Below are positions 1-7,047 of a DNA stretch of 32,670 bases, piece by piece. This stretch comes from a bacterium (GTDB lineage: Bacteria > Verrucomicrobiota > Verrucomicrobiia > Limisphaerales > UBA11358). The notes below the pieces were generated by a model. It did no database searches. It had not been told where the DNA came from and saw nothing but the letters and a program-made list of their open reading frames with translations. The DNA lies in the NCBI GenBank assembly GCA_021817945.1, contig JAKAFL010000039.1, positions 1 through 32,670 of the forward strand, given 5' to 3'. How positions within the stretch are numbered: position 1 is the stretch's first letter; every line of letters begins with the position of its first letter. The position numbers and the translations under genes are program-made.

Positions 1-101
1 AGCGCAAGGCGCGGGGATACCGATCCACGGAGTATCAGATCGCGATGCTCTACTTTGTCGCTGGCAAGTTGGAGGTTCCATACTATAACTACCATGAATA
101 A
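1..101 (+). CDS. C-terminal tail of a probable transposase (partial at the window edge)
   Basis: An open frame enters from the left edge (first full codon at base 3) and stops with TAA at 99-101, giving 32 residues. They include ARGYRS, then a hydrophobic stretch (IAMLYFVAGKL). An ARGYR/ARGFR motif followed by a short hydrophobic segment is, from memory, how several DDE transposases end, ISL3-type ones among them. The family call is therefore tentative. No terminal inverted repeat could be identified just downstream, so the end of any insertion sequence is not defined. The fragment matters because it sits directly beside the short plus-strand cassette at 410-1572, which itself looks partly broken. 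Confidence 0.4.
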   Translation, partial: RKARGYRSTEYQIAMLYFVAGKLEVPYYNYHE

Positions 102-131
102 CTACCCATTAAAAACGTCGAGGAACCTGTT

Positions 132-389
132 ATGTATGTGGTTACAAATGGACTATGGCCATCATTGGAAAATAGTTATATTCAGCAACTTCTAGTTCAC
201 GCTCCCAGATTCACTGAGGAAGATGAGGCCCTCGCCGAACTTGGAATTAGGCAGATTGGTGACATAGCGTCGCCAAATCAAAAAAAGCAAAGACAAGAAA
301 AAGCCAAATGGCTGTTTTTAATAATTCTCTTCTTGCCTTCAATTTATTTTTGCGCTCGGATAATCCAAGCGCAAAAGCAAAACAGATAA
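132..389 (+). CDS. Possible small single-pass membrane protein, unknown
   Basis: An 85-residue frame starts with ATG at 132 behind a GAGGA (120-124) at a workable spacing of 7 bases. It has a polar, acidic N-terminal half, a lysine-rich stretch (about residues 51-59) and one hydrophobic segment near the C-terminus (about residues 60-78), then a basic tail. This is a plausible topology for a tail-anchored or single-pass inner membrane protein. I do not recognise the family. The opposite strand is also open and hydrophobic here, so coding status is uncertain. It lies between the transposase tail and the small signal-peptide gene at 410. Confidence 0.3.
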   Translation: MYVVTNGLWPSLENSYIQQLLVHAPRFTEEDEALAELGIRQIGDIASPNQKKQRQEKAKWLFLIILFLPSIYFCARIIQAQKQNR

Positions 390-409
390 CAAAACCAAAG
401 ATTGATAAA

Positions 410-517
410 ATGAAAAATAAAATGCAGCTTATTGTGCCGGGTCTTATGTTAATTGGAGCAGTTGCGGCATTGGCTGACTGTAATAAAAATGGTCTCCATG
501 GCAGAATCTCTGGGTGA
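410..517 (+). CDS. 35-residue secreted peptide precursor, unknown function
   Basis: This small gene reads as a textbook Sec signal peptide. It has a short basic start (MKNK), a hydrophobic core (LIVPGLMLIGAVAA) and an ALA cleavage site before D23. That leaves a 13-residue mature peptide with one cysteine (C24) and several Gly, Asn, Lys and Arg residues. The frame stays open upstream to 308, but the internal ATG at 410 is preferred because it gives the signal peptide a proper N-terminus. No strong ribosome binding site is visible. It is followed on the same strand by a MauE-like membrane protein and a truncated O-antigen-ligase-like protein, which suggests a small cassette. A lipobox is absent: the cysteine is at +2 after the predicted cut, so lipidation is unlikely. 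Whether it is expressed is unproven. Confidence 0.5.
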   Translation: MKNKMQLIVPGLMLIGAVAALADCNKNGLHGRISG

Positions 518-647
518 ATCCTAAAATGAATCTTATGGAAATAATATGGCATCAATTGGTTGCAGAATGGTCCAGACCACCCGCAGCCGGTTGTTAGAAT
601 GCGCGATTTCTGCCCACGAATTGTGCTATAGACCCAGAAAAATAAAT

Positions 648-1094
648 ATGCGGCTGATTCGCCTTTTCATTATTCTTGCAGGTGTTTTGCTCCTAGTCAC
701 CGCAATTGCCATACTTATAAGCAGCACCGGAAATGCCCAAGTTCTGAAAAAAATCGATCCCATCCTATCAAATTCCTTGCAGAAGGTATTCTGGATTGTT
801 GGAGCGATAGAATTAATCGTCTGGTTAATTTGTCTTTTCGGCAAGCGAACTGGTTTACAGGCCCTTCTTGCCGCTTGGCTTTCGACGAGTTTTGTGGTGT
901 ATAGACTTGGCTTGCTCTGGGTCTGCTACCGTAAGCCTTGCAGTTGCATGGGCAATCTCACGGATGCGCTGCGCATTTCTCCCGAAACCGCTGATGCGGT
1001 AATGAAAAAAATCTGGCATATCTTCTTATCTACGGTTATTCCATCTTGCCTTCGCTTTGGCATCAAAGTAAAAATGTATCCGAGTCGGCTCTGA
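648..1094 (+). CDS. MauE/DoxX-like membrane protein, C-terminus possibly frameshifted
   Basis: The call rests on about three hydrophobic segments (residues 4-26, 46-64 and 70-92) followed by a YRxGLLWxxxxKPCSCMGN motif with C98 and C100. This is the pattern of MauE/DoxX-family redox-associated membrane proteins, which assist disulfide or cofactor maturation of exported proteins. The start at 648 (MRLIRLF) is preferred over 546, because the upstream residues are polar and cysteine-rich and do not look like a membrane protein N-terminus. Family members usually have one more membrane helix after the TDAL...PxxAD segment. Here that helix is missing, and the protein continues as a poorly hydrophobic tail after an A7 tract at 1005-1011. 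Removing one A opens a more hydrophobic end stopping at 1069-1071. The gene may be decaying or the read may contain an error. Confidence 0.6.
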   Translation: MRLIRLFIILAGVLLLVTAIAILISSTGNAQVLKKIDPILSNSLQKVFWIVGAIELIVWLICLFGKRTGLQALLAAWLSTSFVVYRLGLLWVCYRKPCSCMGNLTDALRISPETADAVMKKIWHIFLSTVIPSCLRFGIKVKMYPSRL

Positions 1095-1098
1095 CAAA

Positions 1099-1572
1099 AT
1101 GACTCGGCGAGAGAAAGTTCCGGCGGCGTTGGTATTAGCCATCGTGGCTTTTTGTCTGGATGACCTTGTCTTGCAGCGTGAATTCGAGGTTTTTCGCGAA
1201 TGGGAAGCGTTAGTACTATCGCTTCGATGGATTTTGCTTTTGTGCCTCTCGCTTTGGTGCAGTGCTTTTATTTTTTTGAAATTTAACTTCAGAGATTTTC
1301 TTCTGATTGGCTTTTTGTTTCTTGCACTGGCCAGATGCCTTATCTCTACGCAACCATTCTTGAATGGAATCACTCTTTTGTTCGGCATTACGCTGGGCAA
1401 GGGAGCACATTTTGCCCTTCTGGATGTGTTTGACGGCGGATTTTTCAAATTGCCCACAGCCGCCATGTTTTGGGTGTTGCTTGAATTGGGCAGCCAAATT
1501 CCCAAGCCATTTTGCCCAAACCAACCAGCGGGTTCGACCAGTTCGGCTGAAACGCGCGGGCCAACTTCATAA
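1099..1572 (+). CDS. Truncated O-antigen-ligase-like membrane protein (N-terminal part)
   Basis: The gene starts 4 bases after the stop of the MauE-like gene and codes for 157 residues. It has hydrophobic segments at about 8-22, 38-60, 64-82 and 88-105, with phrases such as LALARCLIS and ITLLFGITLGKG. These remind me of the N-termini of large verrucomicrobial O-antigen ligase-family proteins (Wzy_C class, usually several hundred residues). That recognition is from memory and unverified. After about residue 110 the hydrophobic character is lost, and the last 25 residues are polar and low-complexity (PNQPAGSTSS). The periplasmic catalytic loop of the family is absent, so the gene is probably a truncated remnant and not a working ligase. 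Alternatively it is a genuine small membrane protein. Confidence 0.5.
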   Translation: MTRREKVPAALVLAIVAFCLDDLVLQREFEVFREWEALVLSLRWILLLCLSLWCSAFIFLKFNFRDFLLIGFLFLALARCLISTQPFLNGITLLFGITLGKGAHFALLDVFDGGFFKLPTAAMFWVLLELGSQIPKPFCPNQPAGSTSSAETRGPTS

Positions 1573-1644
1573 GCCTGACCATTTGTGCCAAATCGGTTTT
1601 CACATTCAAAGGCGGATTCCAAATGAGTTATGGCGGGCGGCGGG

Positions 1645-3060
1645 TTATTTTCCCTGAAAGACCTGCATTGCCTGGCGGAAGGTGTCTGGCAGGCCCCAGA
1701 GGTCGAAAGCGGTGATGATCAAGGCGGAACACCAACCCAGAATCATCAAAGGCAGGCCCAATTTCCATTGTCCCATCCGGCGGCGGGAACAGGCAAAATA
1801 CAAGAGTGGGAACATGGCGAAAGGCAGTTGCAGCGCCAGAATCACCTGGCTGAAGACCAGAAGGTCGTTCACATTGCCAGCCCCATGGATTCCCACAAAG
1901 AGGGCCGTGGGAAGAATGGCCAGGGATCGGGTAAGCAAACGGCGTTTCCAAGGGGCAATTTTCCAATGCATGAAGCCTTCCATGACCACCTGGCCGGCCA
2001 TTGTCCCCACGATGGTGGCGCTTTGCCCGCTGGCCAGCAAGGCCACCGCAAAAATGGTTCCCGCAGCAGCCGTGCCAAGGAGGGGGGCAAGGGTCAGGTA
2101 GGCCGCCTGAATCCAATCCGTCTGGTCGTTGAATTGTTGAATGCTTCCATCCGGCAATGTAATCCCGCTTTTTCCAAAAAAGACAATCGCCGCAAGAATC
2201 AAAATCGCTGCATTCACCAGGAATGCCGCGGAGAGGTTGGTCACCACATCCAGGGAATTGAACCGGATGGCTTGGCGGATGGAATTATCGTCGTTTTGAA
2301 TCTGGCGGCTTTGGACCAGAGCCGGGTGCAGGTACAGGACATGGGGCATGACCGTGGCGCCGATGATGCCGATGGCAACATAGATCATGGTTGGAGAATC
2401 CAGGCGCGGGGTGAACAGGGAGCGGGCAATTTCACCAAAACCCGGATGGGTCTGGGGCAGAACGAAGATTTCCAGGAAAAAACAGGCGGCAATCGTCAAA
2501 ACCAGCAGCAGGATGACAGCCTCGATGGAACGCATTCCCAGCCTTTGCATTCCCAGCAAAAGCAGGACATCTGCACCGGTGATCAACACGCCCCAGAAAA
2601 CGGGTATGTGAAAAAGCATGGTCAGGGCGATGGCTCCGCCCAAGACCTCGGCCATGTCACAGGCGATGATGGCCACCTCCGCCATCAGCCAGTTCGGCAT
2701 GCGCGTCCAGCGCGGGAGCCAGTCATGGCAGCATTGGGCCAGGTCGCGTCCTGTGGCCACGCCTACGCGGGCGGCGATGACTTGCAGGACCATCGCCATC
2801 AGGCTCGCCAGGGCCACCACCCAGAGCAGCCGGTATTTGAATTGTCCGCCCGCCTGCAAGTCGGTTCCCCAATTGCCAGGATCCATGTAGGCCACGCTCA
2901 CCAGGGCGGCGGGCCCGGCAAAGGCGCGAAACTGGCGCCAAAAACCCGCCTGCCAATGAGGCACATGCACCGTGTGATGAATCCCTTCCAAGGACACCGG
3001 CCCCACCCGTGGTGGATTGGTTGGCGCCGGATCGGGCAAAATGGATGGAGCGGTCTTCAT
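1645..3060 (-). CDS. mntH: Nramp-family divalent metal (manganese) transporter
   Basis: The protein has about 471 residues and around eleven membrane segments, typical of bacterial Nramp proteins that import Mn(II) with protons. The metal-site motif DPGN is in TM1 (AYMDPGNWGTD). The TM6 counterpart reads MPHVLYLHPALV, where many homologues have MPHNLYLHS. The conserved GQSATIVGTMAGQVVMEGF segment is also present. The ATG at 3060 is chosen; an in-frame TTG at 3081 would add seven residues and neither has a strong ribosome binding site. It is divergent from a MntR regulator, with two inverted repeats between them, so manganese is the likely substrate and repression by MntR is expected. The 20-30 residues before the core are proline-rich and probably cytoplasmic. 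Confidence 0.93.
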   Translation of the reverse strand: MKTAPSILPDPAPTNPPRVGPVSLEGIHHTVHVPHWQAGFWRQFRAFAGPAALVSVAYMDPGNWGTDLQAGGQFKYRLLWVVALASLMAMVLQVIAARVGVATGRDLAQCCHDWLPRWTRMPNWLMAEVAIIACDMAEVLGGAIALTMLFHIPVFWGVLITGADVLLLLGMQRLGMRSIEAVILLLVLTIAACFFLEIFVLPQTHPGFGEIARSLFTPRLDSPTMIYVAIGIIGATVMPHVLYLHPALVQSRQIQNDDNSIRQAIRFNSLDVVTNLSAAFLVNAAILILAAIVFFGKSGITLPDGSIQQFNDQTDWIQAAYLTLAPLLGTAAAGTIFAVALLASGQSATIVGTMAGQVVMEGFMHWKIAPWKRRLLTRSLAILPTALFVGIHGAGNVNDLLVFSQVILALQLPFAMFPLLYFACSRRRMGQWKLGLPLMILGWCSALIITAFDLWGLPDTFRQAMQVFQGK

Positions 3061-3099
3061 GGCTGTCGGCGGCGCTCTCAAGGCGCCGCCTTTTAATTA

Positions 3100-3115
3100 T
3101 GTAACCCATGCTACA
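3100..3115. promoter_or_regulatory. Putative MntR operator 1
   Basis: This is a near-perfect inverted repeat, TGTAAC-CCAT-GCTACA, with five of six arm positions paired. It lies 40 bases upstream of the mntH start and shares its form with a second copy at 3143-3158. The pair of matching sites in a shared mntH/mntR promoter region supports an operator for the DtxR-family repressor. Binding is inferred. Confidence 0.6.
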
Positions 3116-3142
3116 AAAGGCGGGTCGGAGGTCAATTCAAAA

Positions 3143-3158
3143 TGTAGCGTCTGCTACA
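3143..3158. promoter_or_regulatory. Putative MntR operator 2
   Basis: This is a perfect inverted repeat, TGTAGC-GTCT-GCTACA, 44 bases upstream of the mntR start. Its centre is 43 bases from the centre of the first copy, about four helical turns. It is not obviously the E. coli or B. subtilis MntR box, so it may represent a lineage-specific site. It could control both divergent genes. Confidence 0.65.
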
Positions 3159-3201
3159 AAACTCTGGACAATCGTCCGGCTTGGGTCTTCAATGAGGCAT
3201 C

Positions 3202-3681
3202 ATGCCTCGTTTATTCCATGCCGTCTCAAACGCCGAAGTCCGGCGCGCCGAGGGAATGCGCCGGTCCCGACGGGACCGGGCGCTGGAGGTGGCCCAGGAT
3301 TATGTGGAGGCCATAGCCGAGCTGGCCGGGCAACAGGAAAGGGTTCGGGTGGTGGACCTGGCGCGGCGCATGGGGGTGACCCATGTGACTGTAAACCGCA
3401 CCATTGGCCGTCTGCAATCGGCTGGCTATGTGACCATGGAACCCTACCAATCCATTTTTTTGACCCAGTCCGGTTGGAAAATGGCCCGGGAATGCAAGCA
3501 ACGGCATGAAACGGTGGTGGCGTTTTTGCGGTGGTTGGGGGTTTCTGAAAAGGCAGCAGAATTGGATGCCGAAGGGATTGAGCATCATGTCAGCCGCGAA
3601 ACCCTTTCGGTTTTTCGCGCCGTGCTGTGTGGCAGGGCCTTTCCAAGCGGATTAAAGGCGGCGGTTGAAGGCTTCGAATGA
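3202..3681 (+). CDS. mntR: Manganese-dependent transcriptional regulator MntR (DtxR family)
   Basis: A 159-residue protein with the DtxR-family layout. An N-terminal winged helix-turn-helix (about residues 29-90, including VVDLARRMGVTHVTVNRTI) is followed by a helical dimerisation and metal-binding domain (about 97-155). The manganese ligands known from MntR can be placed: D33 and E36 in QDYVE, H102 in RHETVV, and E124, E127 and H128 in DAEGIEHH. There is no SH3-like third domain, as expected for MntR and unlike DtxR/IdeR. The first 25 residues are basic, as in the longer proteobacterial MntR proteins. The gene is divergent from mntH across the two inverted repeats, and its last 30 bases overlap the end of the convergent PLP enzyme gene. 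Confidence 0.92.
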   Translation: MPRLFHAVSNAEVRRAEGMRRSRRDRALEVAQDYVEAIAELAGQQERVRVVDLARRMGVTHVTVNRTIGRLQSAGYVTMEPYQSIFLTQSGWKMARECKQRHETVVAFLRWLGVSEKAAELDAEGIEHHVSRETLSVFRAVLCGRAFPSGLKAAVEGFE

Positions 3682-4776
3682 ACCCAGGGCGCTCGTGAGC
3701 CTTTTCAAATCCTCCCCGGAATGCTCACTCGATATGACAAATCGAAATGCAGCAGATTCTGATGCCGCTGAATACTTGAGCCGGGAAGGGTAGATGCCTG
3801 CCTTAAACAATTGGCTCCCGAGTCGGGCGGATGCAGCAGGCGACAAGTCTGGAAGACGCACAATAGGCCCGGGGTTTTCAGGGATCGGCCAGCCGGTTAT
3901 TTTGAGTTGTTCCCGAACTTGCCGGGTGTGCTGGTGGAGTCGAAATCGGCGGGAGGCGCTCTTTTGTAGTAGCCGCGCAGCGGTCAGGGCAGCACCGGCG
4001 AGAGGCGGTGGGAGGGGAGTGCTGCCCTTGAAAATTCCGCTGCGTTCGAAGATTTGACTGCGAATCCGGCTGTCGCACAACACCACCCCGCCCGCTGATC
4101 CAAAGGCCTTGGCCAGGCTTGCACATAGAATAATGCGTTCATGGCCCACACCAGCCGCTTCCGCCGCTCCGCCACCCGTCGCTCCCAGCACCCCCGCCCC
4201 GTGGGCGTCATCCAATAAAATCCGCCCTTCACGAGGCAGGATTTTCATGTATTCACGCAGGGGAGCCACCGATCCATCATGCGAGAACAAACCATCCGTG
4301 AGAATCACGGGTCGGCTCAGCTTTCTTGGCTTGGCAAGGAGCGAACGAAGATGCCCAACATCCCGGTGACGAAACACCATCACCGGGCAATTCAAATACC
4401 GCGCCGCATCCTGCAAGGCTCCATGGGCCCATTCATCCACAAACGCATGGGTGAAAGTCCCAGCCAAACCTTGGGCCGCCGCCAGGGAGGCAGAGTACCC
4501 AGAATTCAAGAGCACGGCTGATGTGAATCTAAAAAATTCAGCCAGGCTTTCCTCTAATTTGGCATACAGCGAACGATTGCCGGTCGTGATTCTTGAAGCA
4601 GCCACATTCAGCCCCTCCTTATTCATGAGGCTGGCGGCGGAAGCAACCAAGCGTGGGGATCGCGCCAGCCGGAAGTAATCGCATCCTGAAAAATGCAGCA
4701 ACCGGCGCCCGCGCCAGATCAAATGGTTCAGGCCTGCCAAGGCAAGCTCGTCTGAAGGCTGTTCCCGCAAGCCCAT
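3652..4776 (-). CDS. PLP-dependent alpha-oxoamine synthase-like enzyme (BioF/KBL family)
   Basis: The 374-residue protein belongs to the fold-type I aminotransferase group that condenses an amino acid with an acyl-CoA (8-amino-7-oxononanoate synthase, 2-amino-3-ketobutyrate CoA ligase and relatives). DDAHGAG (D189, D190, H192) contacts PLP. SLAKAFGSAGG carries the Schiff-base lysine K223. AHGAL (H118) fits the histidine that stacks on the cofactor. The usual GxxxxH segment is changed (TTGNRSLYAKLEE), and there are no biotin or threonine catabolism genes nearby, so the substrate cannot be named. It is somewhat shorter than BioF, which is about 385 residues. It overlaps the end of mntR tail to tail, and a 0.5 kb non-coding stretch lies upstream. 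Confidence 0.8.
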   Translation of the reverse strand: MGLREQPSDELALAGLNHLIWRGRRLLHFSGCDYFRLARSPRLVASAASLMNKEGLNVAASRITTGNRSLYAKLEESLAEFFRFTSAVLLNSGYSASLAAAQGLAGTFTHAFVDEWAHGALQDAARYLNCPVMVFRHRDVGHLRSLLAKPRKLSRPVILTDGLFSHDGSVAPLREYMKILPREGRILLDDAHGAGVLGATGGGAAEAAGVGHERIILCASLAKAFGSAGGVVLCDSRIRSQIFERSGIFKGSTPLPPPLAGAALTAARLLQKSASRRFRLHQHTRQVREQLKITGWPIPENPGPIVRLPDLSPAASARLGSQLFKAGIYPSRLKYSAASESAAFRFVISSEHSGEDLKRLTSALGSFEAFNRRL

Positions 4777-4892
4777 GTTTCGAGCTTAAACCCGTCCCGG
4801 GGTCTTTCCCATGCCAAAGTGGACTTGCCTGAATTTTTTCGGAAACTCCAAAGTATTCCAAAATGCGGCACTGGATGTGCTAAATATCTCTT

Positions 4893-4965
4893 AGGTTCGG
4901 GCAGTGGTGACTCACGTAGCCTCCCCTTGAATAAATGGGCCGACAATGATACCACTGCCCGACCT
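4893..4965. repeat. Inverted repeat with 12-base perfect arms
   Basis: The arms TCGGGCAGTGGT (4897-4908) and ACCACTGCCCGA (4951-4962) are perfect reverse complements, separated by 42 bases. Pairing extends outward by AGGT/ACCT if one base is bulged, giving the span 4893-4965. There is no T-run, so it is not a simple terminator. It could be the stem of a folded RNA or the ends of a very small mobile repeat. Confidence 0.6.
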
Positions 4966-4986
4966 GCTTTTCTGAAAAACACTCTG

Positions 4987-5012
4987 CGGGGTTCCGGGGG
5001 GTGCAAACCCCG
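4987..5012. repeat. G/C-rich hairpin
   Basis: CGGGGTT (4987-4993) pairs with AACCCCG (5006-5012) across a 12-base loop that is itself G-rich. No poly-T follows on either strand. It lies 21 bases from the neighbouring inverted repeat, so the two may belong to one structured element. Confidence 0.45.
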
Positions 5013-5204
5013 TTTCACCCTGATCTCCCAAAAGCCAAGAGGCCATCCACCTTCCGTTCTTGTTTACTTGGCTTTGTTGCCGCCCTCGTTACAGCCCGCT
5101 ACGGGGATGCGCCGACAACTCCGCCTCGCCCAAGGCCAAAATTCCCAGTCGCAGCACCCTTCCCAATTTTCAGACCAGCTCTTATGTCCAGAAGCCGGCT
5201 TGAG

Positions 5205-5223
5205 CTGTTTGATAATCAAACAG
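5205..5223. promoter_or_regulatory. Perfect 19-base palindrome, operator-like
   Basis: CTGTTTGAT-A-ATCAAACAG has 9-base perfect arms around one central base. It lacks a following T-run on either strand, which argues against a terminator. Its compact symmetry is typical of a dimeric repressor site. It lies about 430 bases upstream of the PLP enzyme start and 67 bases beyond the end of the small membrane protein gene. The regulator is unknown. Confidence 0.5.
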
Positions 5224-5289
5224 TCCAATTGAGTATTGTTGCAGTCAAAGTTGGAAGCCTGCCTGCGAATCCTGGCCGGCGGGATTGCT

Positions 5290-5499
5290 TCAATGGGTTT
5301 GGGAAGGCAGTGGGGCGGAAAAATTGTGCTCCCTGCTCTCACGCAAAGCAGCATAGCCCACCCAGACCACAAAAAGAATCAGGCCCAAAACAACTGCTGC
5401 AGCCACAAACCACGGCCACCGGTAATGGGGCCGAACCTCCTCAAGACTGCCACTGGAATCAGTGAGGCGAATATCGCGGTTTGGATCAGGCTCTGGCAT
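5290..5499 (-). CDS. Small single-pass membrane protein, unknown
   Basis: The frame gives 69 residues from ATG at 5499. A polar N-terminal third with acidic and proline residues (MPEPDPNRD) leads into one clear membrane segment (about residues 30-52: WPWFVAAAVVLGLI...). A short charged tail follows (ALRESREH). The in-frame start at 5520 would add seven residues including two cysteines and is less likely. The composition is convincing for a real small membrane protein, but no family is recognised. It is divergent from the MFS transporter, so the two may share a promoter region. Confidence 0.5.
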   Translation of the reverse strand: MPEPDPNRDIRLTDSSGSLEEVRPHYRWPWFVAAAVVLGLILFVVWVGYAALRESREHNFSAPLPSQTH

Positions 5500-5542
5500 G
5501 CCAGTCACACAGTGACACAAATCTGGCAGGATGAAAGATTAA

Positions 5543-6979
5543 ATGTGGAATCCTAAAAGCAGGGAAAACTCGACCCTTGGGAGGGAATTGATATGCTCGA
5601 TGAAGATTGACTTGATGCACGAGGATGATTCACCGGAAAAACTAGAGGGAACACCTGCTGTGGCGACAGCCGGAGAGCATTCCTATGAGGTGTTTCGGAA
5701 TGGCGATTTCGTCCGGTATTTGCTGGGGCGCCTTCTGGCATCCCTGGGTCAACAGATGCTAGTGGTGGCCGTGGATTGGGAGCTTTATGAACGCACCGGG
5801 TCCGCTTTGCCCCTGGCTTTTGTAGGTTTGACCCAGATGATGCCGATGCTGCTTTTTACCCTTCCAGCAGGTCATCTGGCAGACACACACAACCGGAAGA
5901 CATTGATTTTTTGTTCCACCCTGATGCTTTCTGTAGCAAGCTTGGGATTGACCATCGCATCGCTTTTGACGCTACCCCTGGCATGGTTCTACATTTTCCT
6001 GTTTTTAATAGGCGGAGCCCGCACCTTTTTGTGGCCCGCCAGTGCCGCTTTTGTAACCGGACTGGTGCCGCGCCACCAACTGGCCAGGGCCATTACGTTC
6101 AACAGCGGAGTGTTTCAGATCTCTTCGGTGGCCGGGCCGGTGGCTTTCGGTTTGGTGATGACCCTAACCTCTTCCCCAGGGCACCCGCATTCAGCATGGC
6201 CGGTTTACGCATTCAATGCCCTGGCCGCCTTGGCCTGTTCTGTCCTCGTGGCGTCCATTCGCCACGAGCACAAGGTCAAGGCTCCGGAACCGGTTTCATT
6301 TCGCAGCCTGCTTGAGGGGTTCCGTTTTGTTTACCAAAATAAAATCATCCTTGGGGTGATCACACTCGATTTGTTTGCGGTGCTGCTGGGTGGGGCGGTG
6401 ACGTTGCTGCCGATTTTTGCGAAGGATGTTTTTGCCAGCGGTGCCGCCGGGCTGAGCTGGCTGAGGGATGCGATGGCCATCGGCGCTGTGACCTGCGCGA
6501 TCGTGGTGGCGCATCGTCCGCCGCTGCAAAAGGCTGGGCGGACCATGTTATGGGCGGTGGGCATTTTCGGCGTGGCCACCATCCTGTTCGGCGTGGCAAA
6601 CAAAAACTGCCTGGGCCAATGGTTCAGGCTGCCCGTGTCCGCATGGTTTTGGTTCGCCTTCGCCATGATGGTGCTGGCAGGCGTTGTGGATCAAATCAGC
6701 GTGGTGGTTCGCCAGACATTGGTGCAGATTTTAACCCCCGATGAAAAGCGGGGGCGGGTTTCAGCCGTCAACAGCCTGTTCATTGGTACTTCAAATGAGC
6801 TGGGAGGCTTCCGATCCGGACTGGTTGCCTGGTTTTTTACCAAGGCCACAGTTTTGGGCAGCCCGGAAGCCACCGGAGCCATTGTTTCCACCGTGAGTGG
6901 CGGGCTGGGAACCATTCTGGTGGTTTTGGCTGTGGCCTGGGCCTGGCCGGAAATACGGCGCTATGGCAAGCTGGCATGA
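5543..6979 (+). CDS. MFS transporter, enterobactin-exporter-like (MFS_3) family
   Basis: A 478-residue protein with around eleven to twelve membrane segments. The core begins at VFRNGDFVRYLLGRLLASLGQQ, and the conserved ending RGRVSAVNSLFIGTSNELG is what I recall for the MFS_3/EntS-like group. LPAGHLADTHNRKT is the major facilitator loop 2-3 motif (GxxxDxxxRK). Members export siderophores or small toxic molecules by proton antiport; the substrate here is unknown. ATG 5543 has AGGA at 5528-5531. ATG 5600 has GGGAGGG at 5579-5585, but 14 bases away. The conserved part begins after both, so the start is unsettled. There is no nearby siderophore pathway. Confidence 0.85.
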   Translation: MWNPKSRENSTLGRELICSMKIDLMHEDDSPEKLEGTPAVATAGEHSYEVFRNGDFVRYLLGRLLASLGQQMLVVAVDWELYERTGSALPLAFVGLTQMMPMLLFTLPAGHLADTHNRKTLIFCSTLMLSVASLGLTIASLLTLPLAWFYIFLFLIGGARTFLWPASAAFVTGLVPRHQLARAITFNSGVFQISSVAGPVAFGLVMTLTSSPGHPHSAWPVYAFNALAALACSVLVASIRHEHKVKAPEPVSFRSLLEGFRFVYQNKIILGVITLDLFAVLLGGAVTLLPIFAKDVFASGAAGLSWLRDAMAIGAVTCAIVVAHRPPLQKAGRTMLWAVGIFGVATILFGVANKNCLGQWFRLPVSAWFWFAFAMMVLAGVVDQISVVVRQTLVQILTPDEKRGRVSAVNSLFIGTSNELGGFRSGLVAWFFTKATVLGSPEATGAIVSTVSGGLGTILVVLAVAWAWPEIRRYGKLA

Positions 6980-7047
6980 GAGCCGGGCCGAAAAGGACAA
7001 AAGACCCCGGCGGCCAGACGGGTTTGGAAAGGATTTGACCCTTTGCC

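Larger units (their letters stand above)
4777..5289. other. Non-coding stretch with several inverted repeats
   Basis: No frame here has coding character on either strand. The stretch holds three structured elements: a long-looped inverted repeat (4893-4965), a G/C hairpin (4987-5012) and a perfect 19-base palindrome (5205-5223). It is upstream of the PLP enzyme gene and downstream of the small membrane protein gene, both on the minus strand. It may hold a regulatory leader, an interspersed repeat or an RNA. I do not recognise a known RNA family in it. Confidence 0.5.

Noticed and set aside
247-555. 102-residue hydrophobic minus-strand frame at the left end
   Set aside because: It overlaps the signal-peptide gene on the other strand and lacks a plausible start; the hydrophobic look comes from AT-rich antisense sequence.
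1026-1622. 198-residue minus-strand frame opposite the ligase-like fragment
   Set aside because: It is basic, low in hydrophobic residues and irregular in composition, as expected of antisense to a membrane protein.
1630-3096. 488-residue plus-strand frame opposite the Nramp gene
   Set aside because: It is antisense to a clear transporter, has low-complexity His/Gln/Gly composition and no recognisable domain.
4728-5232. Overlapping frames on both strands in the 4.8-5.2 kb gap
   Set aside because: They are rich in Pro, Arg and Ser with no domain, and they run through the inverted repeats; treated as non-coding.
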